The notes: generated by a model from the sequence alone, not told the origin. A DNA stretch of 64,000 nucleotides from Paenibacillus_I sp035510375 (GCF_035510375.1 NZ_DATKHG010000019.1); one strand, 5' to 3'; counted from the stretch's first letter, positions 32,656 to 41,950 are shown. A program made the numbers and translations.

Positions 32656-34910
32656 GGCCGAACGCCGTCCGCGCCTTCTCGCTGCAAACGGCGCTTGAAT
32701 GGAAGCTGCTCGCCCGCATGCGCTGGCCGTTGCTGCTTCCGTTGGCCGCGTTCGCATACGTGGCATTCAGTCTTGCAGCCTTGCCGGAAGGAGGTTCGCA
32801 AGATCTCTATCTGCAGCTGCTGAAGCTTTTAAGCTTCTTTCATACGCTGTCGCTCGGATTGCCCGTGCTGCTGGGCGTTTTGCTTGCGAGAAGGGACATC
32901 CTGCACCCGGCCTACGAATGGCTGCAGGCGATGCCGGTTTCCAACCCGGTTTTTCTGCTGTCCAAAACGGCGGCGGGAATGCTGTACTCCGGTCTGATAC
33001 CGGTCGCGACAGCGGCCGCCTTTATCGCCGTAAGCCTTCGCCAAGGGCTTTCGCTTATGGACGCGCTTGCGGCCGTGCTGCCGATTCTGCTGTACATGCT
33101 CGGCTCTTTCGCCATATCGCTGGTGCTCGGCCTGACGATCGGCGTGCTGCTGCCGGCCCGGTATGCCCTGCCGATCGGCTTCTGCGGCTGGATGTTCGGC
33201 TCGGTGTTCATCCAGGTGTTCATGGTCGAGCGTTACGGCTGGTATCCGCTCAAAGCGTTTTACCTCAATCCGATGCTGAACACGGATCTGCTTCGCAACG
33301 AAGGCTGGGCGGGTGCGCTGAACGGCGAGGAAGCGGCGAAGCTGGCCCCGTTCGTCCTGTCGTTCGCCGTCTTCCTGCTCGCCTGGTGCAACGCCGCGCT
33401 CGGCCGGCAACGGCCGGAGGGCAGCGGCAAACGGGCCGTCATCGCCGTATTCGCGGCTCTCCTGTTGGCAGGCGCCGCCTATATTCCTTACGTCCGGATG
33501 TGGACAAGCCGGTTTGATCGCATCGAAGCGATAGCAAGCATTTCGCCCGATCAATCCCGGTGGATGGTTCCGAACGAGCGGTACGCCTTTCGGGTAAACG
33601 CGGTCCGGCTCGATGTAACGAAAAGGGACGACCAAACCCTGGACATCGAGGCGGCGATCGCTTTCCCGGTCAAGCAGGGCAAGCCGCTTTCCGTCATGGA
33701 CGACGGCTACGCGCCTGCGCGCGAGCCCGGAATGCTTACCTTCTTGCTTCATCCCTCATTGCGGGTCACGGGCTTCGAGATCAATGGGAAAAGCGCCCCG
33801 TACAGCCGAAACGGCGATCGGCTATCCGTCCCCCTCGGTGTGTTGGCGGACTCGGAGGGCGAACAAACCGCGCGCTTCCGTTACGAAGGCAAGCTGAACA
33901 TCCCGGCCGCAAGGGAAACGTACTCGTCTTTTGTCCGTAAGGGCGGCGCCTATCTGCCGGCCCATATCGGCTGGTATCCGCTGCCGGGAGGCGACAGCCT
34001 GTTTTTCCGCAGCGGCCGGGAAGTGCTGGAACGGAGGGACGCCGCGGTCGGACTGACGGCCGATTTCGATGTGCGCGTCCGCGGCTTCGGCGATATGCCG
34101 CTTTTCGCCACGATTGCCGAGGCGCCGGATGACGGCAGCAGCGGCGTTCGTCACTTCAAGCAGCGGAACGCCGCCGCCTTCACCCTGTTCGGCGGCCGCT
34201 TCATTGAGGCGGGCATTCCGGACGAGTCCGTATCTGTCGTGACGACCGCCGGCGCCCGGAAGGAAAGCGAAGCTTTTTTATACGAACTGCGCGCCCGGAA
34301 ACAATATTATGAGAGCTGGCTGGGGCAACCGCTCGACCGGCTGCGCCAGCTCTATTATTTTCCGGACGAGCCGATCAACACCAATCGATCCTACGCGCCC
34401 GAGCGGCTGATGGGCGACGCGATGCTGTACGCCCAGGCGACGTACGCCAATTTGGACGCCAACCGGCTGAAGACGACGCTTCAGGTGCTGCTGTTCGGCG
34501 ATCCGGACGACACTTCGTTTGCCGAGCATACGGAAGGCCCACGCTCCATCGTGCAGGAGATCAGGGAAGCCATCCTCGGTCTGTACGATCTGGAAAATGC
34601 CGGTGCGGCCGGGCAATGGCGGTACAGCCGCCTGACGCACGCGACAACGCCGGAAGTCGGCCAAATGCAGGAAAAAATAAACAACATGATCATCGAAGCC
34701 TTCGAGAGCGGCCGAACGGAACAGGCAAAACAAACACTGGCCTTTTTCTACCGCCAAGGGCTGCGCATCGAGCAGAAGCCGTACCGCGAAATGTACATGG
34801 CTGACGAGTCTCAGCTCTACAGCTACCCGGTCATCTCATACGAAGATTGGCTGGAAGTCTGGAATCGATACGGCCCGAAGGCCGGAGAGGAGGCGCAAGG
34901 CAATGACTGA
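32652..34910 (+). CDS. ABC permease with large extracytoplasmic M1-peptidase-like domain
   Basis: The real start is the ATG at 32652 overlapping the ATPase stop. The same frame is open far upstream but has no site. The 752-residue product has about six TM helices in the first 280 residues (ABC-2 type). Then comes a long extracytoplasmic part (about 290-750) whose beta-rich start and helical end resemble M1 aminopeptidase-permease fusions. The HExxH zinc motif is absent, so any peptidase domain is inactive and may bind a ligand. Its last 8 bases overlap the sigma-factor gene. Confidence 0.75.
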   Translation: MRPNAVRAFSLQTALEWKLLARMRWPLLLPLAAFAYVAFSLAALPEGGSQDLYLQLLKLLSFFHTLSLGLPVLLGVLLARRDILHPAYEWLQAMPVSNPVFLLSKTAAGMLYSGLIPVATAAAFIAVSLRQGLSLMDALAAVLPILLYMLGSFAISLVLGLTIGVLLPARYALPIGFCGWMFGSVFIQVFMVERYGWYPLKAFYLNPMLNTDLLRNEGWAGALNGEEAAKLAPFVLSFAVFLLAWCNAALGRQRPEGSGKRAVIAVFAALLLAGAAYIPYVRMWTSRFDRIEAIASISPDQSRWMVPNERYAFRVNAVRLDVTKRDDQTLDIEAAIAFPVKQGKPLSVMDDGYAPAREPGMLTFLLHPSLRVTGFEINGKSAPYSRNGDRLSVPLGVLADSEGEQTARFRYEGKLNIPAARETYSSFVRKGGAYLPAHIGWYPLPGGDSLFFRSGREVLERRDAAVGLTADFDVRVRGFGDMPLFATIAEAPDDGSSGVRHFKQRNAAAFTLFGGRFIEAGIPDESVSVVTTAGARKESEAFLYELRARKQYYESWLGQPLDRLRQLYYFPDEPINTNRSYAPERLMGDAMLYAQATYANLDANRLKTTLQVLLFGDPDDTSFAEHTEGPRSIVQEIREAILGLYDLENAGAAGQWRYSRLTHATTPEVGQMQEKINNMIIEAFESGRTEQAKQTLAFFYRQGLRIEQKPYREMYMADESQLYSYPVISYEDWLEVWNRYGPKAGEEAQGND

Positions 34911-35502
34911 CGACGAATTGCTGCAAGGGATGGCGCGCGGCGACCAGGCGAGCTTCGAAGCGTTCGTGCACCGTTATCACGGTCCCTTGTCGGGATACTT
35001 GCAGCGCAAGCTTCGCGACCCGGTCAAAGCGGAGGATTTCGTGCAGGAAACGTTCCTCCGACTGATCCGGCAGCTGAACGAGCGGAAAATACCGGACAAC
35101 GCGCAGGCATGGCTCTACCGCGTCGCCCTCAATCTATGCCGCGACCATTGGAAAAGCGGGCAATATCAGGCCGACAGCCGGCGTATTGCCGAACCGCCCG
35201 ACCGGGCGGATGAGCGGCCCTCGGTCGTCGAGCTGGCCGAGCGGCAGGAGACCAGGAGGGAAATACTGGAATCGATGGACGAATTGCCCGAGGTGCAGAG
35301 GGATATCATCAAGCTGCGGTTTTATCAGGATCTGAAGCTGCAGGATATCGCAAGCGTGCTCGATCTGCCTCTCGGCTCCGTCAAAACGCATTTGTATAAA
35401 GGATTGTCGCGGCTGAAAACCAGGCTGCTCAGCCCAAAGCCGTCCGACCGGACGGCGGATCGCCCGAAAGGAGGAACCCGCCATGAACATGCCAACCGAT
35501 GA
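34903..35502 (+). CDS. ECF-type RNA polymerase sigma factor
   Basis: A 199-residue group 4 sigma factor. Region 2 spans about 12-80 (FVHRYHGPLSGYL, EDFVQETFLRLI, AWLYRVALNLCRDHWK). Region 4 spans about 120-180 (ELPEVQRDIIKLRFYQDLKLQDIASVL, then GSVKTHLYKGLSRLK). It overlaps the permease by 8 bases and the following membrane gene by 20, so it is translated with the transporter. This resembles the sigY operon of B. subtilis, where an ECF factor is encoded with ABC genes and small membrane regulators. Confidence 0.92.
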   Translation: MTDDELLQGMARGDQASFEAFVHRYHGPLSGYLQRKLRDPVKAEDFVQETFLRLIRQLNERKIPDNAQAWLYRVALNLCRDHWKSGQYQADSRRIAEPPDRADERPSVVELAERQETRREILESMDELPEVQRDIIKLRFYQDLKLQDIASVLDLPLGSVKTHLYKGLSRLKTRLLSPKPSDRTADRPKGGTRHEHANR

Positions 35503-36301
35503 CGATCGCAAACGACTGGAGGACGAGCTGCGCGAGCCGCTGTCCGGCTGGCTCGTGAAGCCGGTCGCCTCTGCGGATACCGCTGCTCTTATCCGCAAGC
35601 TGCAGCCCGCGTTCGATGAGCTTCGCGCAAGGGGAGATGAGGCCCCCGAACAAGCGGGAGACGTCGGGAGCGGTTTGCAACATCGGCCGTCGCTGCCGCG
35701 AATGATGCTCGCCCAGCTTGCCTCCTATCCCAAAGGCTACTGGGTGGCCAGCGCCGCCGTCTTCGTCATGCTGGCGCTTATTTTGTCGAGCTATTCTCCA
35801 CCCTATGACGGACTCGCGGACCTGTTTACCCTGTTTACGCCGGCCGTGCTGCTCGCAGGGCTGCTGTACAGTTTTCGCGCCTGGAACAAAGGGATGCGGA
35901 CGATCGAGAGCGTGACTCCGTATCCGCCCGCGCTTCTGCTGCTATGCCGTTTCCTGATCGTGATCGGCCTGAATGTGCTGCTGGGCGTGTCGGCCACCGT
36001 CTATCTTTCCGTATCCATGGAGAGCTTTCCGTTTCTGCCTTTTCTCATCCGATGGTTTTCGCTGATGCTGCTGACCGGCGGCATGATGGCTTTCGTCATG
36101 CTGCACAAAGGCATCAAGGCCGGGATGACGGCAGCGCTGCTCGTATGGCTTGTGTGGCAAGGCTCCGGCATGGCGCTCGCGGACGGTCCGCCGACGGACG
36201 AAAGGCTGACGATTGCCGGTCATACGGCGGCGCTGGCGCTCGGCATCGCGCTGCTGACGCTGGCCTACCGCCGCAGTCTCGGCATCCGCCTGCTGAAATA
36301 G
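35483..36301 (+). CDS. Membrane protein, putative anti-sigma factor
   Basis: A 272-residue protein with a cytosolic N-terminus of about 85 residues (LRxxLSGWLVKP, ALIRKLQPAFDELR) and six TM helices (about 92-110, 115-132, 152-172, 180-200, 212-232, 245-262). AAAGGAGG precedes the ATG. The position right after an ECF sigma gene and the helical cytosolic head suit an anti-sigma factor. There is no zinc HxxxCxxC motif. Alternatively it is a third subunit of the transporter. Confidence 0.62.
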   Translation: MNMPTDDDRKRLEDELREPLSGWLVKPVASADTAALIRKLQPAFDELRARGDEAPEQAGDVGSGLQHRPSLPRMMLAQLASYPKGYWVASAAVFVMLALILSSYSPPYDGLADLFTLFTPAVLLAGLLYSFRAWNKGMRTIESVTPYPPALLLLCRFLIVIGLNVLLGVSATVYLSVSMESFPFLPFLIRWFSLMLLTGGMMAFVMLHKGIKAGMTAALLVWLVWQGSGMALADGPPTDERLTIAGHTAALALGIALLTLAYRRSLGIRLLK

Positions 36302-36315
36302 AAGGAGGAATCGTC

Positions 36316-37197
36316 TTGCTTGAAATCGATAAGCTTGCCTGGTCTCCCTCCGGGAAGCAGGACCGGAAGTTTCGGCTGCATGTGCCCCGGCTGTCGATCG
36401 GCAGCGGCATTACGCTGCTGGCCGGGCGCAACGGAGCGGGCAAAACCTCGCTGCTTCATCTGCTGGCAACGGCTGAGACGCCGGACGAGGGAGCAATCCG
36501 CTACGGCGGGTTGACGATGGATCGCAGCCTGTCCGCGATTCGCGCCTCGATCGGATACGTGCCTACGGACGTAAGCTTGTATGAGGAGATGACGGTCGTC
36601 CGCCTGCTGCGCTATATGGCCCAGTTGAAAGGCGCCGTGGGCGAACAAATGGCGGTTGAGCCGCTGCTGGAGCAATTTCGCCTCGTTCCTTACCGGAGCC
36701 GGAAAATAAAAACGCTCGCGCAAGGCATCCGGCAGCGGATCGCGCTTGCGCAAGCGTGGATCGGGAAGCCCGCTTACCTGTTTCTCGATGAGCCGCTCAA
36801 CGCGCTCGACAGCCTGGAGCGGCTGCTGTTCATCCGCCAATTGGCCGATTACGCGCGCAGCCGCACCGTCATCGTCTCCACGCATGAGCTGAACGAGTGG
36901 GAGGCCTGGGCGAACCGTGTGATATGGCTCGACGAAGGGCGCGTCCGGTTTCACGGCCATATCGCCGAATGGCTGGGCGGGCTTCCCGCTTCGGTATGGG
37001 AAGGCACGCTTTCGGAAGAGCAGTACCGGGCAATCGATGCTTCCGCGGTGCTGCGTGTTCGGGCCGAAGACGGTCTCCTGCGGGTGAGCATGGTGTCCGT
37101 CCATCCGCCGCGGCCCGATTTTGCCGAGCAGGCGCCAACCATGGAGGACGCCTACTTCATTCGCTGCCGCTTCCAGGCTCCGTATAGCGCCGGATAA
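36316..37197 (+). CDS. ABC transporter ATP-binding protein (second)
   Basis: A TTG start seven bases after AAGGAGG. The 293-residue NBD has Walker A GRNGAGKTSL, Q-loop YVPTDVSLYEE (Thr in place of the usual Gln), signature LAQGIRQRI, Walker B YLFLDEPLNALD and H-loop STHEL. The changed signature and Q-loop suggest an atypical NBD. It may pair with the membrane protein just upstream. Its 3' end overlaps the convergent vWA pseudogene by 41 bases. Confidence 0.85.
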   Translation: MLEIDKLAWSPSGKQDRKFRLHVPRLSIGSGITLLAGRNGAGKTSLLHLLATAETPDEGAIRYGGLTMDRSLSAIRASIGYVPTDVSLYEEMTVVRLLRYMAQLKGAVGEQMAVEPLLEQFRLVPYRSRKIKTLAQGIRQRIALAQAWIGKPAYLFLDEPLNALDSLERLLFIRQLADYARSRTVIVSTHELNEWEAWANRVIWLDEGRVRFHGHIAEWLGGLPASVWEGTLSEEQYRAIDASAVLRVRAEDGLLRVSMVSVHPPRPDFAEQAPTMEDAYFIRCRFQAPYSAG

Positions 37198-37716
37198 CCT
37201 CCACGAGCAAATCGTTCAACGGCTTTACCTCGTATTCGCCGACGGCCGGCTCGAGGTGATCGTTGCCGATGCCGCTGTCGTCGGTGAGGAACACATACGT
37301 GCCGCCGGTGGCCGACGCCAGGAACCGCATCAGGTATTCCGATAGCTGTCGCCTTCGCGGCTGTTAAGCAAGCTCTGCCATTGCTGCCAATTGTCCGCGT
37401 CCCGCCACTCGCCCGCCGTTAATTGGCCGGGAGCCGCTTGGGGCTGCTCTCCGACCGGGCGTCTGACGCCCCCGCCCTCACCGCCCTCACCGCCTTCGGC
37501 CAGCTCATCGCCCGCGCCTGGCTCGGCGCTTTCCTCGGACGCCGCACTGTCGCCCCTGTCTGCTGTGCCGCGGTCGGCCGATTCGCTTCCGCCTCCGGCC
37601 GAATCCGACGCGGCATCGTTGCCGCCGCCGGAACAGCCGGCAGCCAGCAGGAGCAGCGCCAATAGGAACAGCAATGCCGCACGAAGCCCCGGCTTTCTAT
37701 TTCCCTTATTCCGCAC
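37157..37716 (-). pseudogene. Decayed vWA-domain lipoprotein
   Basis: The 5' part encodes a lipoprotein signal (LLLLAAGCSGG, lipid Cys at 28), an acidic Gly/Ser/Glu linker and LTAGEWRDADNWQQWQSLLN, then stops at 37330. Just past the stop, another frame encodes FLASATGGTYVFLTDDSGIGNDH and VKPLNDLLVEVIRRY, the usual C-terminus of Paenibacillus vWA lipoproteins that begin with that same LTAGEW block. The whole MIDAS-bearing middle is gone and the ends are out of frame. So one gene has lost its core by an internal deletion. Confidence 0.72.
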
Positions 37717-37847
37717 AAGAAGAACCCCTCTTTTTTTCGGTTCGACTTACAGACGCAGGAAAAAGGCGCTATGTTGCAATTGGCGGAGTCCGTGAGTAAA
37801 ATCGTGAGTAACAATCCGGATAACTTTTGCAGGGAGGAAATGAAAGC

Positions 37848-38150
37848 GTGGATGTGTTTGAATTGGCGGAATTGCATATCGCCCAGCAAGGGGTGGGCTG
37901 CAGGCTGACGTTCTCCTCCGCCCGGCTGGCCGTCAACACCGAGATGGGGTCGCGGCTTTGGTATATCGACGTGAACGGCATTGCGCAGACGGACGTGCTG
38001 ACCCGGTTTTGGACGAGCGACGACATCCGGATCGAGCTGGCGGCCGTTACCGCCGGGGGGCGGCGCTTCGAAGGCATCGGCTATTTGCACCCGAACGTGC
38101 AGCACAACGCCGCCGCCATCCGCGGAGACGGCGTGCTGGCGGGCTATTGA
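37848..38150 (+). CDS. Conserved hypothetical protein
   Basis: The GTG at 37848 lies ten bases after GGGAGG and gives 100 residues. The predicted product is beta-rich with no signal or TM segment (VFELAELHIAQQGVG, RLWYIDVNGIAQTDV, GIGYLHPNVQHNAA). I do not recognise a family. Codon use is like its neighbours and a terminator follows, so it is probably a real gene. Confidence 0.6.
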   Translation: MDVFELAELHIAQQGVGCRLTFSSARLAVNTEMGSRLWYIDVNGIAQTDVLTRFWTSDDIRIELAAVTAGGRRFEGIGYLHPNVQHNAAAIRGDGVLAGY

Positions 38151-38167
38151 GCCGCCGCAAAACACGA

Positions 38168-38190
38168 ACAGCGCCGGATTCCGGCGCTGT
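38168..38190 (+). terminator. Intrinsic terminator
   Basis: Perfect 10-bp stem ACAGCGCCGG / CCGGCGCTGT with a 3-base loop and a short TTTCAT tail, right after the stop of the hypothetical gene. Confidence 0.7.
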
Positions 38191-38362
38191 TTCATCTCCA
38201 ACGTTACGGCCCCTGAGACCGTAAATTTTGCTCCCTCACGCCGCTTTTGCCGGCCAACCCTCGCTGAGGGCGCAATTTTCGCTCCCTCGCACGCTTTTCG
38301 CCTTTCACGCCGGAATCCGTCATTATTCCGGTGTACGTTGCCCGGGCAGGTTGTTTCTTGCG

Positions 38363-38947
38363 CTAATCGATCACCCGCGCCGCACAGTGCCTCACCAGCA
38401 TCGAAAGCTCGGCATGCTGGATCGTCTCAAGCAGTGATCGCGTCCGCTCGCCGCCTTGCCCGCGCTCTTGCGCCGTGACGGCATCGACGAACAGAAACGG
38501 ATGCCACTCGCGCTGCTCCGCTATCGCCGCAATAGAATCGGCCACGCGCGACGGCGGAAGCCCTGCCGCCCGAGGACCGCAGCCGATCGCCTCAGCGACA
38601 GCTTTCTGCAGCTTTTCGAACACCGGCAAGCTGCCCGCCATATGAAACCAATATTTCGCGTTGCCGTAGTCGCCCTCCATCCGATGCATCACGCCGTGCC
38701 ATAAGCTGCCCCAAGGCGTTTCAACCTGCTGGGAAATCGCGTGCGATCGGTCGAGGCTGCCGTTCCAGAGCAGCAAGCCCGCTTTAAGCGCAAGCGCCTC
38801 TTCCTCCTTACCCGGCCAGTCCACAGCCTCGAGCTTTGCAATCTCTTCATCCAATGACGCGTTCCACGTTTCCCCCGGCCGCAGCGCCAACAACGGATCC
38901 CGCCGCTCCAGCCATTCCATCCACCCGTTTATCCTGTTCATCATCAT
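38363..38947 (-). CDS. Conserved hypothetical protein, helical
   Basis: A 194-residue mostly helical cytosolic protein. The most distinctive stretch is LWHGVMHRMEGDYGNAKYWFHMAGSLPVFEKL, reminiscent of a widespread family with the HRREGDYxNAKYWYRR block. AAGGAG lies 12 bases before the ATG. No function is known to me. It stands alone, and the region on its left (38191-38362) holds nothing I can name. Confidence 0.68.
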   Translation of the reverse strand: MMMNRINGWMEWLERRDPLLALRPGETWNASLDEEIAKLEAVDWPGKEEEALALKAGLLLWNGSLDRSHAISQQVETPWGSLWHGVMHRMEGDYGNAKYWFHMAGSLPVFEKLQKAVAEAIGCGPRAAGLPPSRVADSIAAIAEQREWHPFLFVDAVTAQERGQGGERTRSLLETIQHAELSMLVRHCAARVID

Positions 38948-38969
38948 GTTCCATACTCCTTCCTAACGC

Positions 38970-39290
38970 TTATAATTGCTTATAATTGCAAAAAAACGGT
39001 TCTCGAAAGTCGTCTTGCGGCACCAACGCGGAACGGAAGCGGCGCACTCGGGAAACTCCGAACGAATGCCGGTCTGCCCCGCATCCCCAAAACAAGGCTC
39101 TGTAAGGCAACGGGAAAACATCCCTTTATTATGTCGTTTGGATACGATTCTCGGCACAATAGATGGAAAACCTCCCTTTAACTCTATCCAACTCGGTCAA
39201 TCTCCCAACACGGAACAAATTTAGGCGGAGGTTTTCCAGTTATCCGAATGTATCACGGCATGCGACTCTCACTAGCTGGAGGATTTCCCG
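38970..39290. repeat. Cluster of short degenerate repeats
   Basis: The gap between the hypothetical gene and the aldolase gene holds CTTATAATTG in tandem (about 38970-38989). It also has several variants of GGAAAACCTCC: GGAAAACATCCC near 39112, GGAAAACCTCC at 39165-39175, its exact reverse complement at 39227-39237, and GGAGGATTTCCC near 39280. This looks like small dispersed intergenic repeats. No ORF there has support. Confidence 0.5.
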
Positions 39291-39356
39291 CTACTTAAAG
39301 CCAGAGACGAATTTGTTTTCTACACAACTCACCTTCAACGCTAACAGAACCGGAAA

Positions 39357-39380
39357 AAGCCGGGCAATTCCGCCCGGCTT
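39357..39380 (-). terminator. Intrinsic terminator of the aldolase-like gene
   Basis: Stem AAGCCGGGC / GCCCGGCTT (39357-39365 with 39372-39380), followed on the minus strand by a T-run (CTTTTTCC). Confidence 0.85.
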
Positions 39381-39400
39381 CTTCACTGTCGCCAATCTTC

Positions 39401-40363
39401 TTATTTGTCGTGCAGCACTTCCGGCGTCGTCAGCTTGTCGTAGAAATCGACCGCCTTGTCCTTGTCCGGCGTGTTGCGCAGCGCCATCGCCGAGCGAGGA
39501 TGCTCGTCCAGCATGCCGGTGATCATGTACGGGATGATATAGCCCCACTCTTCCTTCTCGCGAAGCGGGATCATATAGTTCTCGATCATGTCGAGCACCG
39601 GACGGAGATCGTATTTCGAGTTCTTCAGGTTGGCCACAAGCAGCTCCGTCGGGCAGTTGCCGGCGGCGCGGCCCATGCCGTAGACCGACGCGTCGAGCAG
39701 CTCTACGCCCTTTTGCGCTCCAAGCAGCGTGTTCGCGAAGCCCATCTGCATGTTGTTGTGCATATGCACGCCAAGCCGTTTGTTCGGAAGATGCTTCCGG
39801 AACTTCTCGACCAGCTGGTCGATGTCGTTCGGCAGCAGGCTGCCGTAAGAGTCGACGATATAGACGACGTCGACGACGCTTTCGGCGATCTCTTCGAAGG
39901 CTTCGAGCAGCTGGTGCTCCATGACGTTGGAGAGCGCCATAATGTTCAGCGTCGTCTCGTATCCGCGGTCGTGGAACAGCCGGACCAGCCTCAGCGCCTT
40001 GTCCACATCCTGGATGTAGCAGGCGACGCGGATCAGATCAAGCAGGCTTTCCTCGCGCGGCAAAATATCGTTCTCATCCACACGGCCGATGTCCACCAGA
40101 GCGGAAAGCTTCGTGCCGCCCTTCTGCGGGATCACCTTGCGCAGGAAATCGTCGTCCAGAAACCGCCATGGTCCCGCGGCGTCCGCGCCCTTGAGCAGCT
40201 TCGGCGAATTTTTGTACCCGATCTCCATATAATCTACGCCGGCTTCGTTCAGGGTGCGGTACAAGTGCTGAACGAACTCGACGCTGAAATCCCAATTGTT
40301 GACGAGTCCGCCGTCGCGGATCGTGCAGTCTACGATTTTGCAATGCCCGGTTTTTGCGCTCAT
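39401..40363 (-). CDS. HMGL-like (DRE-TIM) aldolase-superfamily enzyme
   Basis: The start at 40363 (MSAKTGHCKIVDCTIRDGG) lies 11 bases after GGAG. The 320-residue barrel has the metal-binding TIRDGG motif (in place of DTTLRDG), the VDSYGSLLP strand and the HMHNNMQMG metal-ligand block. These mark the HMG-CoA lyase/homocitrate synthase/4-hydroxy-2-oxovalerate aldolase superfamily. No acetaldehyde dehydrogenase partner is nearby, so the substrate is open. It is a single-gene unit with its own terminator. Confidence 0.82.
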   Translation of the reverse strand: MSAKTGHCKIVDCTIRDGGLVNNWDFSVEFVQHLYRTLNEAGVDYMEIGYKNSPKLLKGADAAGPWRFLDDDFLRKVIPQKGGTKLSALVDIGRVDENDILPREESLLDLIRVACYIQDVDKALRLVRLFHDRGYETTLNIMALSNVMEHQLLEAFEEIAESVVDVVYIVDSYGSLLPNDIDQLVEKFRKHLPNKRLGVHMHNNMQMGFANTLLGAQKGVELLDASVYGMGRAAGNCPTELLVANLKNSKYDLRPVLDMIENYMIPLREKEEWGYIIPYMITGMLDEHPRSAMALRNTPDKDKAVDFYDKLTTPEVLHDK

Positions 40364-40441
40364 TCGAGGTAACTCTCCTCTATCCATTAGAATTCGTCAC
40401 ATTCCATCATACTTGAATCGTTCCCGGAACGCAAAACCATT

Positions 40442-41851
40442 TCACGGACTCGCGGGTGCTCCTTCCGGCCCGGTCATCCGTTCCGGCTTGACGATTTCAT
40501 CGAACCGCGCGCCGTCGATCAGGCCGCTTTGCATCGCCGCTTCCCGCAGCGTCAGCCCTTCCGCGTGCGCCTTTTTGGCGATGGCGGCCGCATTCTCGTA
40601 GCCGATGTGCGGATTCAGCGCGGTCACCAGCATCAGCGACCGTTCCAGGTGGCTTTCGATGACGGGCAGGTTCGGCTCGATGCCGAAGGCGCATTTTTGC
40701 TCGAACGCCAGCATCGCGTCCGCGAGCAGGTTGACGGATTGCAGAAAGTTGTAAATAATGACCGGCTTGAACACGTTCAATTCAAAATTGCCCTGGCTCG
40801 CCGCGAAGCCGATCGCCGCGTCGTTGCCCATCACCTGGCAGACGACCATCGTCAACGCTTCGCTTTGCGTCGGATTGACCTTGCCCGGCATGATCGAGCT
40901 TCCCGGCTCATTGGCGGGAATGGTCAGCTCGCCGATACCGCTGCGCGGGCCGCTGGCCAGCCAGCGGATGTCGTTGGCAAGCTTCATCAGGTCGGCCGCG
41001 AGCGCCTTCAGCGCGCCGTGCGCATAGACGAGCGCGTCGTGGCTGGTCAGCGCCTGAAACTTGTTCGGTGCCGACACGAACCGCTTGCCCGTGTAGGCGG
41101 ATACCGCCGCCGCCGCACGGGGCCCGAATTCGGCCGGCGCGTTCAGCCCGGTTCCGACGGCCGTGCCGCCGATCGCCAGCTCCGCGAGACGGCCGGCCGA
41201 CTCGCGCACCATCGCGCCGCTCGTCTCCAGCATCGCCTGCCAGCCGCCGATTTCCTGGCCGAGCGTCAGCGGCGTCGCATCCTGCAGATGGGTGCGGCCG
41301 ATTTTGACGATGCCGGCGAACGCCTGCGCCTTGGCGGCAAGCGTGGCGGCGAGCTTTTCCAGAGCCGGCAGCAGCTTGTCGTGCACCGCGATCGCCGCCG
41401 CCACATGCATCGCGGACGGGAACACGTCGTTCGAGCTTTGCGAACGGTTGACGTCGTCGTTCGGATGAACGCGCTCATTGGCGCCCTTGTCCCCGAGCTG
41501 CCGGTTGGCGACGTGCGCGATCACCTCGTTGACGTTCATATTGGTCTGCGTGCCGCTGCCCGTCTGCCAGACCACAAGCGGAAATTCGCCGTCGAGCCGG
41601 CCAGTGACGATCTCGTCCGCGGCTGCCGCGATCGCCGCCGCCTTCGTCTGCGACAGCTTCCCCAGCGAGGCATTCGTTTCCGCGGCCGCTTTCTTGAGGA
41701 GGGCGAGGGCGTGAATGACCTCAACCGGCATCCGCTGCCCGCCGATCCTGAAATTGTCGAGGCTTCGCTGCGTCTGCGCGCCCCACAGCCTGTCCGCCGG
41801 CACACGCACCTCGCCCATCGTGTCCCGCTCCACCCGGTATTGTTCCGTCAT
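40442..41851 (-). CDS. fumC: Class II fumarate hydratase
   Basis: A 469-residue iron-free fumarase that interconverts fumarate and malate. The signature GSSIMPGKVNPTQ is present. Other family blocks include TGSGTQTNMNVNEV, HPNDDVNRSQSSNDVFP and the catalytic-loop region near KIGRTHLQDATPL. Length is normal. GGGAGG precedes the ATG. Confidence 0.95.
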   Translation of the reverse strand: MTEQYRVERDTMGEVRVPADRLWGAQTQRSLDNFRIGGQRMPVEVIHALALLKKAAAETNASLGKLSQTKAAAIAAAADEIVTGRLDGEFPLVVWQTGSGTQTNMNVNEVIAHVANRQLGDKGANERVHPNDDVNRSQSSNDVFPSAMHVAAAIAVHDKLLPALEKLAATLAAKAQAFAGIVKIGRTHLQDATPLTLGQEIGGWQAMLETSGAMVRESAGRLAELAIGGTAVGTGLNAPAEFGPRAAAAVSAYTGKRFVSAPNKFQALTSHDALVYAHGALKALAADLMKLANDIRWLASGPRSGIGELTIPANEPGSSIMPGKVNPTQSEALTMVVCQVMGNDAAIGFAASQGNFELNVFKPVIIYNFLQSVNLLADAMLAFEQKCAFGIEPNLPVIESHLERSLMLVTALNPHIGYENAAAIAKKAHAEGLTLREAAMQSGLIDGARFDEIVKPERMTGPEGAPASP

Positions 41852-41934
41852 CGTTCGGCATGCCTCCCGTATTAAGCCATGATTTCATCAAACCGGAGAT
41901 TTGTGTCGACTATTTTTGAAAACCTATACCACTC

Positions 41935-41950
41935 GGGAAAAGCTTTTCCC
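41935..41950. repeat. Perfect 16-bp palindrome
   Basis: GGGAAAAGCTTTTCCC has no loop, so it is more like a protein-binding site than a terminator. It lies between fumC and the glutathione peroxidase gene, 19 bases past the latter's stop and about 85 bases upstream of fumC. Confidence 0.45.

Noticed and set aside
38953..39160. Minus-strand frame of 64 codons in the repeat cluster
   Set aside because: Low-complexity, overlaps repeats, no ribosome site or family.
39410..41875. Plus-strand frames opposite the aldolase and fumC
   Set aside because: Both lie on the antisense of recognised enzymes and encode Arg/His/Val-rich sequence without domains.
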